A stretch of DNA of 64,000 nucleotides. Origin: Methylotenera_A aquatica (GTDB lineage Bacteria; Pseudomonadota; Gammaproteobacteria; Burkholderiales; Methylophilaceae). The stretch is from assembly GCA_965601485.1 (NCBI GenBank), contig OZ271846.1, positions 1,612,001 to 1,676,000 of the forward strand. Reading direction: 5' to 3'. The position numbers were made by a program, and so were the translations under genes. Below the pieces are notes generated by a model. That model did no database searches and was not told the DNA's origin. It was given only the letters and a program-made list of their open reading frames with translations. Below, piece by piece: positions 1 through 9,682 of the stretch. Each line of letters begins with the position of its first letter. Position 1 is the first letter of the stretch.

Positions 1-769
1 CTACACGGTCACCAAAAGCTAGATGTAATGCCTTTAAAAATGCATCATCATCCAACGCCATTAAGGCGTCAATTTTGGCTTTTTCACCTGTCCACACCAA
101 ATTAAAGACGTGCGATTCTGGACTTTTACCATCAGGCAATAAAGCCATCGGCCCTGTTGGCGTAAAGCGTTCATAAGCAGTATTGGCATGAGGTAACTCT
201 GTTTTTACTTTACTGACCAAGGCATCATGGCCATAGTCTTTTGTATTACGCTTAATAATTGGAATATCTTCCAGACTGCGCCCACCATCGGCGATTACCG
301 CTAAGGAGCTACTGATGCTTATTTCAATATCCACTTGCTTAAAAAAAACTTCTGTCATTTTTGGCAATTGGCGCACTTCTGTAGCAACCGCATCATATAG
401 AACATGATTCAAATCTAGCGCCGCATCGAGCGCTTTAGTTAACGCGCCATATGGCAGCACATAGCCCAGCGCAGGCAATTTATGTTCGGCGGCTTCTAAC
501 TTGGTGCGGCCAAAGCCACCGTGTTGCGAAACATGAATGCTTTTAATCTCGGTGGCTTGCCCTTCAATTTCAGACCAAATATTGAGTTTTTCTAAAATTA
601 AGCGGCTACCATCCGATAACGCCAGCGCACGTGTGTCGCTGTGTGAGGCGCCTTTTGCACGCGCTTCTAACATGCTAAAAGGTATACCATTTTGCTGCAG
701 GCTAAGCGCCAATAAAGCGCCAACTGGCCCACCACCCACAATAACAATAGAGTCTGCTTGCGCCATCAT
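1..769 (-). CDS. ubiH: UbiH-type FAD-dependent ubiquinone hydroxylase (partial)
   Basis: Its C-terminal part lies beyond the left edge; about 256 codons are visible. The N-terminus has the FAD-binding Rossmann motif IVIVGGGPVGALLALSL at residues 7-23. The family motif DTRALALSDGS follows around residues 41-51. This is the UbiH/UbiI/COQ6 family of flavin monooxygenases, which hydroxylate the ubiquinone ring at the inner membrane. Position directly after pepP (11 bp gap) copies the pepP-ubiH order of E. coli, which favours UbiH over its paralogues. Two tandem ATGs at 769 and 766 could each be the start; no strong Shine-Dalgarno is visible. The exact ring position hydroxylated cannot be read from the sequence. 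Confidence 0.85.
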   Translation of the reverse strand, partial: MMAQADSIVIVGGGPVGALLALSLQQNGIPFSMLEARAKGASHSDTRALALSDGSRLILEKLNIWSEIEGQATEIKSIHVSQHGGFGRTKLEAAEHKLPALGYVLPYGALTKALDAALDLNHVLYDAVATEVRQLPKMTEVFFKQVDIEISISSSLAVIADGGRSLEDIPIIKRNTKDYGHDALVSKVKTELPHANTAYERFTPTGPMALLPDGKSPESHVFNLVWTGEKAKIDALMALDDDAFLKALHLAFGDRV

Positions 770-780
770 TTAAGTATTTT

Positions 781-2106
781 TTAGCATGAGTTTTGCATTA
801 GTTGCTCAATATCAGCTATATTTTTCACCGCATTCTTAGTCAGCACTTCATTGCCCGTTGCGGTAATCAGCACATCATCTTCAATGCGAATGCCGATATT
901 CCAAAAATGTTCAGAAACATTATCGGCTGGACGCACATAGCAACCTGGCTCAACCGTCAAGGTGTTGCCTGCTTCAAGCGTCGCCCAATCTCCTGCTTTA
1001 TTTTTATAGTCACCGGCATCATGTACATCTAAACCCAGCCAATGGCCGGTACGGTGCATGTAAAATTGACGATAACTGCCGTTTTCCAGCACTTCTTCAA
1101 TACTACCTTTACACAATTTAAAATCGATAAAGCCTTGCACCAAAATATTCAGAGCTGCTTCATGTGGCGCATTCCAATGATTCCCTGGCTTAGCAGCATC
1201 AATCGCAGCCAGCTGCGACTGCAATACCATCTCATATAAATCGGACTGTATATTGCTAAACTTACCATTCACAGGGAAGGTGCGTGTAATATCGCTGGCA
1301 TAGCCATCTAATTCGCAACCTGCGTCAATTAGTAACAAATCGCCATCATTAAGGACACAATTATTGCCGTTGTAGTGCAAGGTGCAGGCATTGGCGCCAC
1401 CGGCAACAATACTTTTGTAGGCAGGCGCTTGCGCGCCATTTCGATAAAATTCGTATAGAAATTCAGCTTCGATTTCGTATTCTTTTTTATTGACCTGCGT
1501 TACTTGCATGGCGCGATTATGTGCGCCAGCTGCAATATTGGCGCTGCAGCGCATTAAATCAAGTTCAAATGGTGTTTTAACCAAGCGTTGTTTATCAACT
1601 AATTGGCGCACATCCAACACGGCTTCTGGCGCCGAAACGCCAGTGCGCGATTTGTCTTTAACTTTATTAAGCCAATTTATGATGCGCGCATCCCAGGCCG
1701 CATCAAAACCCAAACTATAAAATAATTGGTTTTGATTAGCCATTAAATCTGGCATAAGCGCGTCCAGCTCTTGAATACTGAAGGTTTCATCAAAACCAAA
1801 CTGGATTTTGGCGGCGCCTGGCCCAAAGCGAAAGCCATCCCAAATTTCACGCGTCTCATCTTTATCGCGGCAAAATAAAATACTCCTAGGCGACTCACTT
1901 TTGGCAGTATTGCCTGCAATTAAAATCAGCACACTTTCAGGCTCGGTAAATCCCGTTAAATAATAAAAATAGCTGTCAAAACGGTAGGGGTAGTAACTAT
2001 CACGATTGCGCACCGCTTCTGGCGCGGTGGGGATAATGGCGATGCCGCTGCCCATTTTGCTTAAAAGCTGGTTGCGGCGTTGCTGAAATTCGTTTATTTT
2101 AAACAT
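781..2106 (-). CDS. pepP: Xaa-Pro aminopeptidase (aminopeptidase P)
   Basis: A cytoplasmic M24 metallopeptidase that removes an N-terminal residue preceding proline. The 441 residues match the family length. An N-terminal AMP_N domain (about 1-130) precedes the pita-bread catalytic domain. The five dimetal ligands are visible: D261 in LLIDAGCEL, D272 in SDITRTFP, H355 in RTGHWLGLD, E386 in LTVEPGCY and the Glu of GIRIEDDV near residue 408. It lies upstream of ubiH and 46 bp downstream of murU on the same strand, so amgK-murU-pepP-ubiH may be one transcript. It appears intact. Confidence 0.93.
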   Translation of the reverse strand: MFKINEFQQRRNQLLSKMGSGIAIIPTAPEAVRNRDSYYPYRFDSYFYYLTGFTEPESVLILIAGNTAKSESPRSILFCRDKDETREIWDGFRFGPGAAKIQFGFDETFSIQELDALMPDLMANQNQLFYSLGFDAAWDARIINWLNKVKDKSRTGVSAPEAVLDVRQLVDKQRLVKTPFELDLMRCSANIAAGAHNRAMQVTQVNKKEYEIEAEFLYEFYRNGAQAPAYKSIVAGGANACTLHYNGNNCVLNDGDLLLIDAGCELDGYASDITRTFPVNGKFSNIQSDLYEMVLQSQLAAIDAAKPGNHWNAPHEAALNILVQGFIDFKLCKGSIEEVLENGSYRQFYMHRTGHWLGLDVHDAGDYKNKAGDWATLEAGNTLTVEPGCYVRPADNVSEHFWNIGIRIEDDVLITATGNEVLTKNAVKNIADIEQLMQNSC

Positions 2107-2152
2107 AAGTTTTATTTAATAATCGATGGCTGTAATAGAGAGTTCAAAGCTT

Positions 2153-2827
2153 TTAAAGCATCAACTTATTTAGAGCCTGTAATCGCTCAGGCGTTCCAAT
2201 ATCGTGCCACACGCCTTGATAATACTGCGCGGTAGCTTTTTTTTCAGCGATGGCTTGGCGTAATAATGGCGCTAACTTTGCGTTATCACCAGCTTTAATA
2301 GATGAAAATAAATAAGGGTGGTAAATGCCAACGCCTGAAAAGGTATGCATAGGCGCGCCTTGATTGATTAACATACCTGCTTCAATTGCAAAATCGCCAT
2401 TTGGATGCTGTGGCGGATTTTCCACCAACACCAGATGAGCCAGCATATTGGGTGCCAGCTTAATTTTCGCAAAATCAATATCGGTAAATACATCGCCATT
2501 TACCACTATGAATGGCTCATTTTCGCTATCATTTTGAGTAAGAAAATGCAGCGCATTGGCGATACCGCCAGCCGTTTCTAAGGCTTTCTGTTCTGGACTA
2601 TAGGTAATTTTCAAACCCCATTGGCTGCCATCGCCTAGTGCTGCTTCTATTTGGTTGCCTAAATGCGCATGGTTAATGATCACTTCTTTAAAACCAGCTT
2701 TAGCCAGATTTTCTAAATGCAAAACAATTAATGCTTTACCTGCCACTTTCAATAGCGGCTTTGGCGTATGATCTGTAAGTGGACGCATGCGCTCACCTCG
2801 ACCTGCGGCTAAAATCATCGCCCTCAT
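2153..2827 (-). CDS. murU: N-acetylmuramate alpha-1-phosphate uridylyltransferase
   Basis: A small (224 aa) sugar-phosphate nucleotidyltransferase. The signature LAAGRGERMRPLT (6-18) and the loop PKPLLKV with K23 bind the nucleotide; VVNGDVFTDID carries the metal Asp. General nucleotidyltransferases share these motifs, but the partner kinase gene amgK lies immediately upstream (28 bp gap). That pairing defines the MurU of the Pseudomonas-type recycling route, which turns MurNAc-1-phosphate and UTP into UDP-MurNAc and bypasses de novo MurA-dependent synthesis. Cytoplasmic. The assignment rests largely on context. Confidence 0.85.
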   Translation of the reverse strand: MRAMILAAGRGERMRPLTDHTPKPLLKVAGKALIVLHLENLAKAGFKEVIINHAHLGNQIEAALGDGSQWGLKITYSPEQKALETAGGIANALHFLTQNDSENEPFIVVNGDVFTDIDFAKIKLAPNMLAHLVLVENPPQHPNGDFAIEAGMLINQGAPMHTFSGVGIYHPYLFSSIKAGDNAKLAPLLRQAIAEKKATAQYYQGVWHDIGTPERLQALNKLML

Positions 2828-2855
2828 GATACGGTTTCTATTGAAATTGCTAGCA

Positions 2856-3863
2856 TTAAAAGGTAAAACCTTCTTGTGACTTAATGTTTTCTAACTGATT
2901 TAACAATAGCAACATTGGGCGCAATTCCACATAACGCTCACACGCTTTGCGCAAATAATGCATCACTAATGGCATATCTTTTAAGTAGCCATTTTTGCCG
3001 TCCCTATGATAAAGCCGCGCAAAAATACCCAGCACTTTAATATGGCGCTGAGCACCCATCCATTCAAAATCGCGATAAAAATCACTAAAATCCGCCGGCA
3101 CAGGTAAGCCTGCTTTTTTGGCGGACTGCCAATAGCGCACTGCCCAGTCAATCACATGTTCCTCATCCCACTGAATATAAGCATCTTTTAATAAAGACAC
3201 CAAATCGTAGGTAATGGCGCCGTGCACGGCGTCCTGAAAATCCAACACACCAGGATTATGCTCTGTAGTGACCATTAAATTGCGAGCGTGATAGTCACGA
3301 TGCACCGTCACACGCCCTTGCGCCAAAATATTTTGAATCAGCAAAGAAAACGTATTTTGTAACACCTTCTCTTGCTCAACGGTTAGCATGATACCTAAAT
3401 GCTTGCTGATATACCAATCAGGAAAAAGCTGCATCTCACGTAACAATAAAGCCGCATCGTAATTCGGTAAAATACCTTCTTGGCTGGCTAATTGCATTTT
3501 AATTAGTGCATCAGTAGCATCTGAATATAATTTTTTTGCATTTTCAATAGTTAGCACGCTCAAATAAGTGTCATCGCCTAAATCGCTAATCAGCAAAAAG
3601 CCTTGGGTAACATCTTGCGCCACTATCTTAGGTACATTTAAACCTGCCGCCAACAGCAATTCTGCAATCTTAACAAAAGGCCTACAATCTTCTTGTGGCG
3701 GCGGCGCATCCATGGCAATTAATGTGCGGGTTTCTGGGTGGGTATCCGCCAGATGCACCCTAAAATATCGCCTAAAACTCGCATCGGCTGAGGCAACAGT
3801 TAAAGTAAAAGGGTGTTTTAGCGTCGCATTCAACCAAGTTGTTAATTCTGATAATCTATCCAC
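2856..3863 (-). CDS. amgK: N-acetylmuramate/N-acetylglucosamine 1-kinase
   Basis: A 335-aa aminoglycoside-phosphotransferase-fold kinase. The catalytic loop VTVHRDYHARNLMVT has the HxDxxxxN pattern, and the metal-binding GVLDFQDAVHGA (DFG-like) follows. AmgK phosphorylates MurNAc at C1 in cell-wall recycling and hands it to MurU, encoded next. It is transcribed divergently from lptD, with 189 bp between them that must hold promoters for both directions. This divergence from the LPS-export operon is common in proteobacteria. It appears intact. Confidence 0.88.
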   Translation of the reverse strand: MDRLSELTTWLNATLKHPFTLTVASADASFRRYFRVHLADTHPETRTLIAMDAPPPQEDCRPFVKIAELLLAAGLNVPKIVAQDVTQGFLLISDLGDDTYLSVLTIENAKKLYSDATDALIKMQLASQEGILPNYDAALLLREMQLFPDWYISKHLGIMLTVEQEKVLQNTFSLLIQNILAQGRVTVHRDYHARNLMVTTEHNPGVLDFQDAVHGAITYDLVSLLKDAYIQWDEEHVIDWAVRYWQSAKKAGLPVPADFSDFYRDFEWMGAQRHIKVLGIFARLYHRDGKNGYLKDMPLVMHYLRKACERYVELRPMLLLLNQLENIKSQEGFTF

Positions 3864-4052
3864 CGCTAACCTTTAAAATGTTGACTTTTTTCAATTAAAG
3901 CAATTGCCTTAAAGTGACTATTTAAATACAGTTATATACGATTTTATCATTCATCTGTAAAATAAACCCTCTAGGATTTGTGTGAGCAAAAACATTTATT
4001 ACCTTGCGCCCTTTTATTCGTTGCACTAATGTAGATTGCGCCAAAAAAGAAA

Positions 4053-6506
4053 TTGCCATTGCACTATACTTTTTTAAATATTATTCGTTCAAATGTTGAT
4101 TATGCGCGGCTTTTTTGCGCGCCAATCGCAGCCCTATTGCTTTCTAGTTTTAGCCTTATGGCGTTTGCAGAAACCTTAACGACCGAACTTTTCCAAATCC
4201 CCGAAACTGCCCTACCAACTGCCCAGCGAGATGCCATTGAAATTGAAGGCGACAAAATGGATTTATACTTAGACCGCAAAATGCGCGCCAGCGGCAATGC
4301 TTCTATTAGTAAGGGTGATCAAAAAATATATGGTGATAATATTGAATATGATTTGCAAAATGATGAGTTGCAGGTCAATGGCAATGCGCGTATCGAGCTA
4401 GGCGAAGGCCAAATCACCGGGCCTGCACTCAAAATGCGCCTATCCGATAGCATTGGCGAAATGCGGGACGCTTCTATTACATTGAAGAAAAGTATCAGCA
4501 ACAACTCTTTGCCCTACAGCCCCCAAACTGGACCCAGCGTTTATACGCAATCTAAATTACTTAACTCGCAGACCAGCTTAACAGACGACCCAAAACTGTA
4601 TCAAGATAATTATCGCGAACCAGCAATCCCCATTGGGCAAGCTTCTATCGACCCCCAAATTAATTCATCGCGCGGTGATGCTGAAGCGGTAATTTTTGAG
4701 GGGGAAGATAAAAAACGTTTAAAAAAAGCGCGCTACACAACTTGTGAGCCAGGTGTTGATGATTGGTACATTAAAGCGCGTGAAATTTCATTAGATGATT
4801 ACACGCAATCTGGAACAGCCACCAACGCTCATATTGAATTTAAAGGTATTCCTCTGTTGTATATGCCTTGGATGAGTTTCTCGTTTAACAATGAACGCAA
4901 ATCAGGGTTTTTAGCGCCCACTGTTGGCACCACCAGCCGCAGTGGTTTTGAAACCTTAATCCCTTATTACATCAATATTGCACCAAATGTGGATGCCACA
5001 TTAGGCACACGTTACCTAAGTAAGCGCGGATTACAATTTCAAGGCGAATTACGTTATTTAAACGATAATTTTTCGGGTGTAAATAATGTCGAGTATTTGG
5101 ACAATGATAGCCAAAGCGGCCAGCAGCGCTACTATGCCAACCTTAACCACAGCCACAGGCTAAGCGATCGCTGGTCGGCTAGCTATAACATCGAGAAAGT
5201 GTCTGATGACCAATACTTTTCTGATACCACTACCCGTATTGTGAGCACCAGCCGCGTTAATCTGCAGCAACAGGGCAATATTGATTATGTGGGCGATGTA
5301 TGGCGATTTAACGGTTTAGTGCAGCGCTATCAAAATTTAGACCAAATCAACTACGCCTACCAACGTTTACCCCAACTAACGCTTTCAGCCGATAAAAACT
5401 GGGGTGCCGTTAATACCAATTTGTATAGCCAATGGGTTTATTTTAATCGAAACGGCGAGGCACCAATAGCACCAACAGGCAGCCGCCTCACCATGCACCC
5501 TTCTATTACTGTACCGCTTACAAAACCATACGGTTTCATTACACCTAAAATCGGCGTACATGCCAGCCATTACAACTTAAACGACAATAATTATATGGTT
5601 AATGGCAGTAATGTTAGCAACAATTCTGCCACGCGCACGCTGCCAATTTTTAGTTTAGACAGTGGCTTGTATTTTGAGCGCGATGTGAATATTGTTAAAA
5701 ATAGCTATACGCAAACCATTGAGCCACGCCTGTTTTACGTTTACATCCCTGATAAAAAACAAGATTTACTGCCAGTATTTGATACTGCTTTGGCCGATTT
5801 AAACTTAACCACTTTATTTACCGAAAATCAGTTTACGGGTAATGATAGAGTCAATAACGCTAACCAGCTTAGCTTGGCCGTTACATCACGCATGATTGAT
5901 AAAGATACAGGTATTGAGCGTTTATCTACAACCGTTGGTCAGCGTTTCTATTTTGCAGATCAAAACGTGACGTTACCAGGCAGCATACAATCGCAAAGCA
6001 ATTCTTCCGATGTAATTGCCGCCGTTACTGCTAGGCTTTCTAACAAATGGAATTTAGATTCTTTTTGGCAATACAACACGGATGATGCCGGGATTGTGAG
6101 AGCAAACTTGCTGGCGAGATACAACCCAGAACCAGGCAAATTAATGAATGTTGGCTACCGTTACACCCAACAATTTTTAGAGCAAATTAACATATCAGGT
6201 CAATGGCCATTAAGCCGCGGCTGGTATGGCGTTGGTAGACTTAACTACTCCATCCGCGATAAAACGTTAATTGAAAGCTTAGCAGGTGTGGAATATGATG
6301 CAGGATGCTGGCAATTACGAACCGTATTTCAACGTGTAGAAACCGCGACTGCTGAAGCTAACTATGGCTTCTTCTTACAACTTGAGCTAGGTGGCTTAGC
6401 ATCAATAGGATCTAATCCACTTAACTTATTACGCCGCGATATTCCAGGCTATTTAAGCTCCAGTGAAATTCCAAACATTTACAGGCAGCAAAATTACAAC
6501 CAATGA
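4053..6506 (+). CDS. lptD: LPS-assembly outer-membrane protein LptD
   Basis: An outer-membrane beta-barrel that, with LptE, inserts lipopolysaccharide into the outer leaflet. The best start in this frame is TTG at 4053. It gives a long basic N-region, a hydrophobic core at about residues 20-37 and a signal-peptidase site after MAFA (39). An OstA/LptA-like beta-jellyroll domain follows (about 60-150, with EIEGDKMDLYLD). Then come the barrel strands, ending with an aromatic-rich C-terminal part. Conserved cysteines appear in YTTCEPGVDDWY and DAGCWQLR, suggesting one inter-domain disulfide. The stop overlaps surA by 4 bp. The partner gene lptE is at 13.7 kb. Confidence 0.95.
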   Translation: MPLHYTFLNIIRSNVDYARLFCAPIAALLLSSFSLMAFAETLTTELFQIPETALPTAQRDAIEIEGDKMDLYLDRKMRASGNASISKGDQKIYGDNIEYDLQNDELQVNGNARIELGEGQITGPALKMRLSDSIGEMRDASITLKKSISNNSLPYSPQTGPSVYTQSKLLNSQTSLTDDPKLYQDNYREPAIPIGQASIDPQINSSRGDAEAVIFEGEDKKRLKKARYTTCEPGVDDWYIKAREISLDDYTQSGTATNAHIEFKGIPLLYMPWMSFSFNNERKSGFLAPTVGTTSRSGFETLIPYYINIAPNVDATLGTRYLSKRGLQFQGELRYLNDNFSGVNNVEYLDNDSQSGQQRYYANLNHSHRLSDRWSASYNIEKVSDDQYFSDTTTRIVSTSRVNLQQQGNIDYVGDVWRFNGLVQRYQNLDQINYAYQRLPQLTLSADKNWGAVNTNLYSQWVYFNRNGEAPIAPTGSRLTMHPSITVPLTKPYGFITPKIGVHASHYNLNDNNYMVNGSNVSNNSATRTLPIFSLDSGLYFERDVNIVKNSYTQTIEPRLFYVYIPDKKQDLLPVFDTALADLNLTTLFTENQFTGNDRVNNANQLSLAVTSRMIDKDTGIERLSTTVGQRFYFADQNVTLPGSIQSQSNSSDVIAAVTARLSNKWNLDSFWQYNTDDAGIVRANLLARYNPEPGKLMNVGYRYTQQFLEQINISGQWPLSRGWYGVGRLNYSIRDKTLIESLAGVEYDAGCWQLRTVFQRVETATAEANYGFFLQLELGGLASIGSNPLNLLRRDIPGYLSSSEIPNIYRQQNYNQ

Positions 6507-7825
6507 AATTCACTTCTATGATTCAATTTTTTAAACCTTTATTGTTAAGCCTGCTGTTAGCATCCAATATGCTAATGGCGGCAACCAACACTGATAGCGC
6601 CGTTAAAATGGATCGCATTATTGCTGTAGTCGATCAAAGCGTCATTACTGAGCAAGAATTAACCGATAGAATTAAGACGGTTAACGCCCAGCTAGAAAAA
6701 CAAGGCACAGCATTACCACCTGCAGAGACACTTCAAAAACAAATTTTAGAGCGATTAATTGTTGATAGTTTACAGCTCCAACTAGCCAACCAATCCGGTA
6801 TTAAAGTCGATGACACGCAGCTTGATAAAACCATCGACCGTATAGCCTCCCAAAACAAACTGACTGTGGATGAGTTTAAAAAAGCCTTAGAAGCAGATGG
6901 TTTAACTATGCGTAAATTTCGCGAAGATATTCGCAGTGAGATTACGATTGCGCGTTTACGCGATCGCGATGTGGATAATAAAATAACGGTTTCAGATGGC
7001 GAAATTGACAACTACTTAACCACGCAGGCTAATCGCGGTGATGAACAAGACGAATTTGAGATTGCGCATATCTTAGTGCGTTCACCAGAAGATAGCTCGC
7101 CAGATGACTTGGAGAAAGTACGCGCAAAAACCGAAAAAGCTATGCAAGAGCTATCAAGTGGCAAAGATTTTGCACAAGTATCGGCGAGCTATTCCGATGC
7201 ACCCAACGCATTGGAAGGTGGCAAACTGGGCTGGAAAAACAGTACCCAAATCCCCGCATTATTTCTAGACGCCCTTAAATCCATGCAAATGGGTGAAATC
7301 TCACAACCGTTGCGTAGCCCAAATGGTTTTCATATTTTAAAACTGACCAATCGTCGCGGTGGAGCATCTACTTTGATGATAGACCAAACACGTGCACGCC
7401 ATATTTTGATTAAACTAACCGAGGTTGTCTCTGAAAAAGACGGTAAACAAAAAATGGATGCCATCAAAGAACGTTTGGATAATGGTGTCAAATTTGAAGA
7501 AATGGCGCGTCAGTATTCTGAAGACGGCAGTTCCAGCAATGGCGGTGATTTAGGCTGGGTAAACCCAGGCGACACCGTACCGCAATTTGAAAAAGTCATG
7601 AATGAGCTAGGTCTTAGTGAAATTAGCGAACCAGTACGTTCACCGTTTGGCTGGCATATCATTCAAGTTTTAGAACGCCGCAAACAGGATATGAGCAAAG
7701 AAGCCGCCCGCTTAAAAGCGCGCCAGGAAATTCGCGCCCGAAAATCCGATGAAGCGTATCAAGATTGGGTACGCGAATTGCGTGACCGCGCTTTTGTTGA
7801 GCTGCGCTTAGAAGATAAGTTTTAA
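6503..7825 (+). CDS. surA: Periplasmic chaperone / peptidyl-prolyl isomerase SurA
   Basis: SurA escorts unfolded outer-membrane proteins, LptD among them, across the periplasm. A signal peptide covers about residues 1-26 (cleavage near MLMAA). A SurA N-terminal helical domain follows (about 33-150), then two parvulin PpiC domains: about 180-285 (starting FEIAHILVRSPED) and about 298-400 (starting RARHILIKLTEV). A C-terminal helix ends the protein. The 440 aa are normal for the family. ATGA overlap with lptD suggests translational coupling. Confidence 0.96.
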   Translation: MKFTSMIQFFKPLLLSLLLASNMLMAATNTDSAVKMDRIIAVVDQSVITEQELTDRIKTVNAQLEKQGTALPPAETLQKQILERLIVDSLQLQLANQSGIKVDDTQLDKTIDRIASQNKLTVDEFKKALEADGLTMRKFREDIRSEITIARLRDRDVDNKITVSDGEIDNYLTTQANRGDEQDEFEIAHILVRSPEDSSPDDLEKVRAKTEKAMQELSSGKDFAQVSASYSDAPNALEGGKLGWKNSTQIPALFLDALKSMQMGEISQPLRSPNGFHILKLTNRRGGASTLMIDQTRARHILIKLTEVVSEKDGKQKMDAIKERLDNGVKFEEMARQYSEDGSSSNGGDLGWVNPGDTVPQFEKVMNELGLSEISEPVRSPFGWHIIQVLERRKQDMSKEAARLKARQEIRARKSDEAYQDWVRELRDRAFVELRLEDKF

Positions 7826-7848
7826 TTACTTGTCATAAATAGGTCGCT

Positions 7849-8844
7849 TTGAGCTCGCACATACCTCGCATTGCAATTACCTCTGGCGAACCAGCTGGCA
7901 TTGGGCCAGATATCTGCGTACTGCTATCGCAACTGGACATTGAGACTGATATCACCATTATTTGCGATAGTGAATTATTAAAAAATCGCGCCAATCAACT
8001 AAATATTAAGTTAGATATCGTGCCATATGAAATTTCGCAAGAGATTCAGCCGCACATTAAAAATCAACTTAAAGTATTACATATTCCAACCGATTCACCA
8101 GTTACGGCAGGCATGTTAAATCCTGCCAATAGCCGTTACGTGTTAAACACCCTCACTTGCGCTATTGATGGCGCTCTTAGTCATGCGTTTGATGCAATTG
8201 TGACTGCTCCTGTTCATAAAGGCGTGATTAATGATGCTGGCATTGCGTTTACAGGTCATACCGAATTTTTAGCTGAACATACCAATACTCCACATGTAGT
8301 GATGATGTTAGTTGGTAGTGGTTTGCGCGTGGCGTTAGCCACTATACATTTAGCTCTAAAAGATGTGCCAGCGGCTATTACGCAATCTGGCTTAGAAACA
8401 ACTATTCGTATTTTGCATCACGATTTAGTGACCAAATTTGGGCTTAAAAACCCACGCATTCTAGTGGCCGGCCTAAACCCGCATGCGGGCGAAGACGGCT
8501 ATTTAGGATGTGAAGAGATTGAGGTTATTAATCCAGTGCTAAATAAATTGCGCCATGAAGGCATTCTATTAATTGGCGCGCTACCTGCAGATACGTTATT
8601 TGCCAAACACCATTTAAGCCAAGCTGACGCCGTGCTAGCCATGTATCACGATCAAGGTTTGCCCGTATTAAAACACGCCAGTTTTGGGGAAGGCGTAAAC
8701 GTCACTTTAGGTTTACCTATTATCCGCACCTCTGTTGATCACGGTACTGCGCTGGATTTAGCAGGCACAGGCAAAATCGATATCGGTAGTATGCTAAGTG
8801 CCATACGCTTGGCCATAGAATTAGCAGGCAACCAGGCGTCATGA
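7849..8844 (+). CDS. pdxA: 4-hydroxythreonine-4-phosphate dehydrogenase
   Basis: A cytoplasmic enzyme of the DXP-dependent pyridoxal phosphate pathway. It oxidises 4-phosphohydroxythreonine with NAD+. N-terminal signature ITSGEPAGIGPDI. The three metal-binding histidines sit in TIHLALKDVP, GLNPHAGEDGYLG and AMYHDQGLPVLK. Start is TTG at 7849 with AGG eight bases upstream; no ATG in frame fits better. Its 3' end overlaps ksgA by 4 bp. The order surA-pdxA-ksgA is the same as in E. coli. Confidence 0.95.
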   Translation: MSSHIPRIAITSGEPAGIGPDICVLLSQLDIETDITIICDSELLKNRANQLNIKLDIVPYEISQEIQPHIKNQLKVLHIPTDSPVTAGMLNPANSRYVLNTLTCAIDGALSHAFDAIVTAPVHKGVINDAGIAFTGHTEFLAEHTNTPHVVMMLVGSGLRVALATIHLALKDVPAAITQSGLETTIRILHHDLVTKFGLKNPRILVAGLNPHAGEDGYLGCEEIEVINPVLNKLRHEGILLIGALPADTLFAKHHLSQADAVLAMYHDQGLPVLKHASFGEGVNVTLGLPIIRTSVDHGTALDLAGTGKIDIGSMLSAIRLAIELAGNQAS

Positions 8845-9632
8845 AACACGCCGCAAAAAAAAGATTCGGCCAAAATTTCTTAACCGATCAAGGTGTAATT
8901 AGCAGCTTAATTGACGCTATTAATCCACAAGCCAACCAAGTGATTGTCGAAATTGGACCTGGCTTAGGCGCGCTAACCAAGCCACTTTTGGCCAAGATTG
9001 AGCACTTACATGTAGTGGAGATTGATCGTGATATTGTGGCTTGGATGCAAACAGAATATGCAAAACCTGCCTATGCCAAAAATACTTTAAGCATTCACAA
9101 TGTGGATGCGCTGAAATTCGATTTTTCAATTTTAAGCAGCAGTCTTAGGGTGACTGGCAATTTACCTTATAACATTTCCACGCCTATTTTATTTCACCTG
9201 CTAGATAATGTTAGCCGCATTACCGATATGCATTTTATGCTGCAAAAAGAAGTGGTCGAGCGCATGGTTGCACTGCCTTCAATGCCAGAATATGGGCGGC
9301 TATCGGTAATGTTGCAATATTACCTGGCAATGGAATATTTAATTACGGTGCCGCCAGAAGCGTTTGACCCAGCACCAAAAGTTGAATCTGCTTTTGTGCG
9401 TTGTGTGCCACATACTGCGTTACCTTTTGTTGCCAAAGACACCGCATTATTTTACAAAGTAGTGTTAGCCGCCTTTGGCCAGCGCCGCAAAACCTTACGC
9501 AATACCCTAAAAGGGTTGCTTGATGATGCTGGCTTTAGCGCATTAGGCATTAACCCACAGTTGCGCGCCGAAAATCTTAGCGTGGCAGAATTTGTTACCA
9601 TTAGCAATTATGTTGGCAATTCGCTTGTTTGA
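8841..9632 (+). CDS. rsmA: 16S rRNA (adenine1518/1519-N6) dimethyltransferase
   Basis: KsgA/RsmA dimethylates two adjacent adenines in helix 45 of 16S rRNA and acts as a late 30S assembly checkpoint. Visible motifs are KRFGQNFLTDQ at the N-terminus, the SAM-binding VEIGPGLGALT (motif I) and the catalytic NLPYNIST (motif IV). The 263 aa are typical. It starts inside the pdxA stop (ATGA). Its last codons contain the adk promoter. The apaG/apaH genes that follow in E. coli are absent here. Confidence 0.96.
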   Translation: MKHAAKKRFGQNFLTDQGVISSLIDAINPQANQVIVEIGPGLGALTKPLLAKIEHLHVVEIDRDIVAWMQTEYAKPAYAKNTLSIHNVDALKFDFSILSSSLRVTGNLPYNISTPILFHLLDNVSRITDMHFMLQKEVVERMVALPSMPEYGRLSVMLQYYLAMEYLITVPPEAFDPAPKVESAFVRCVPHTALPFVAKDTALFYKVVLAAFGQRRKTLRNTLKGLLDDAGFSALGINPQLRAENLSVAEFVTISNYVGNSLV

Positions 9633-9638
9633 TATAAT
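9630..9638 (+). promoter_or_regulatory. Extended -10 promoter for adk
   Basis: TGATATAAT at 9630-9638 is a perfect TGn-TATAAT extended -10 element, 45 bp before the adk start, at the end of ksgA. A TTGGCA at 9613-9618 is only 14 bp upstream, too close to be an ideal -35; extended -10 promoters often manage without one. Confidence 0.6.
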
Positions 9639-9682
9639 CCCCTTTACCCAAAACTCCTTAACCTAAAGCTAGAGAAATAATC

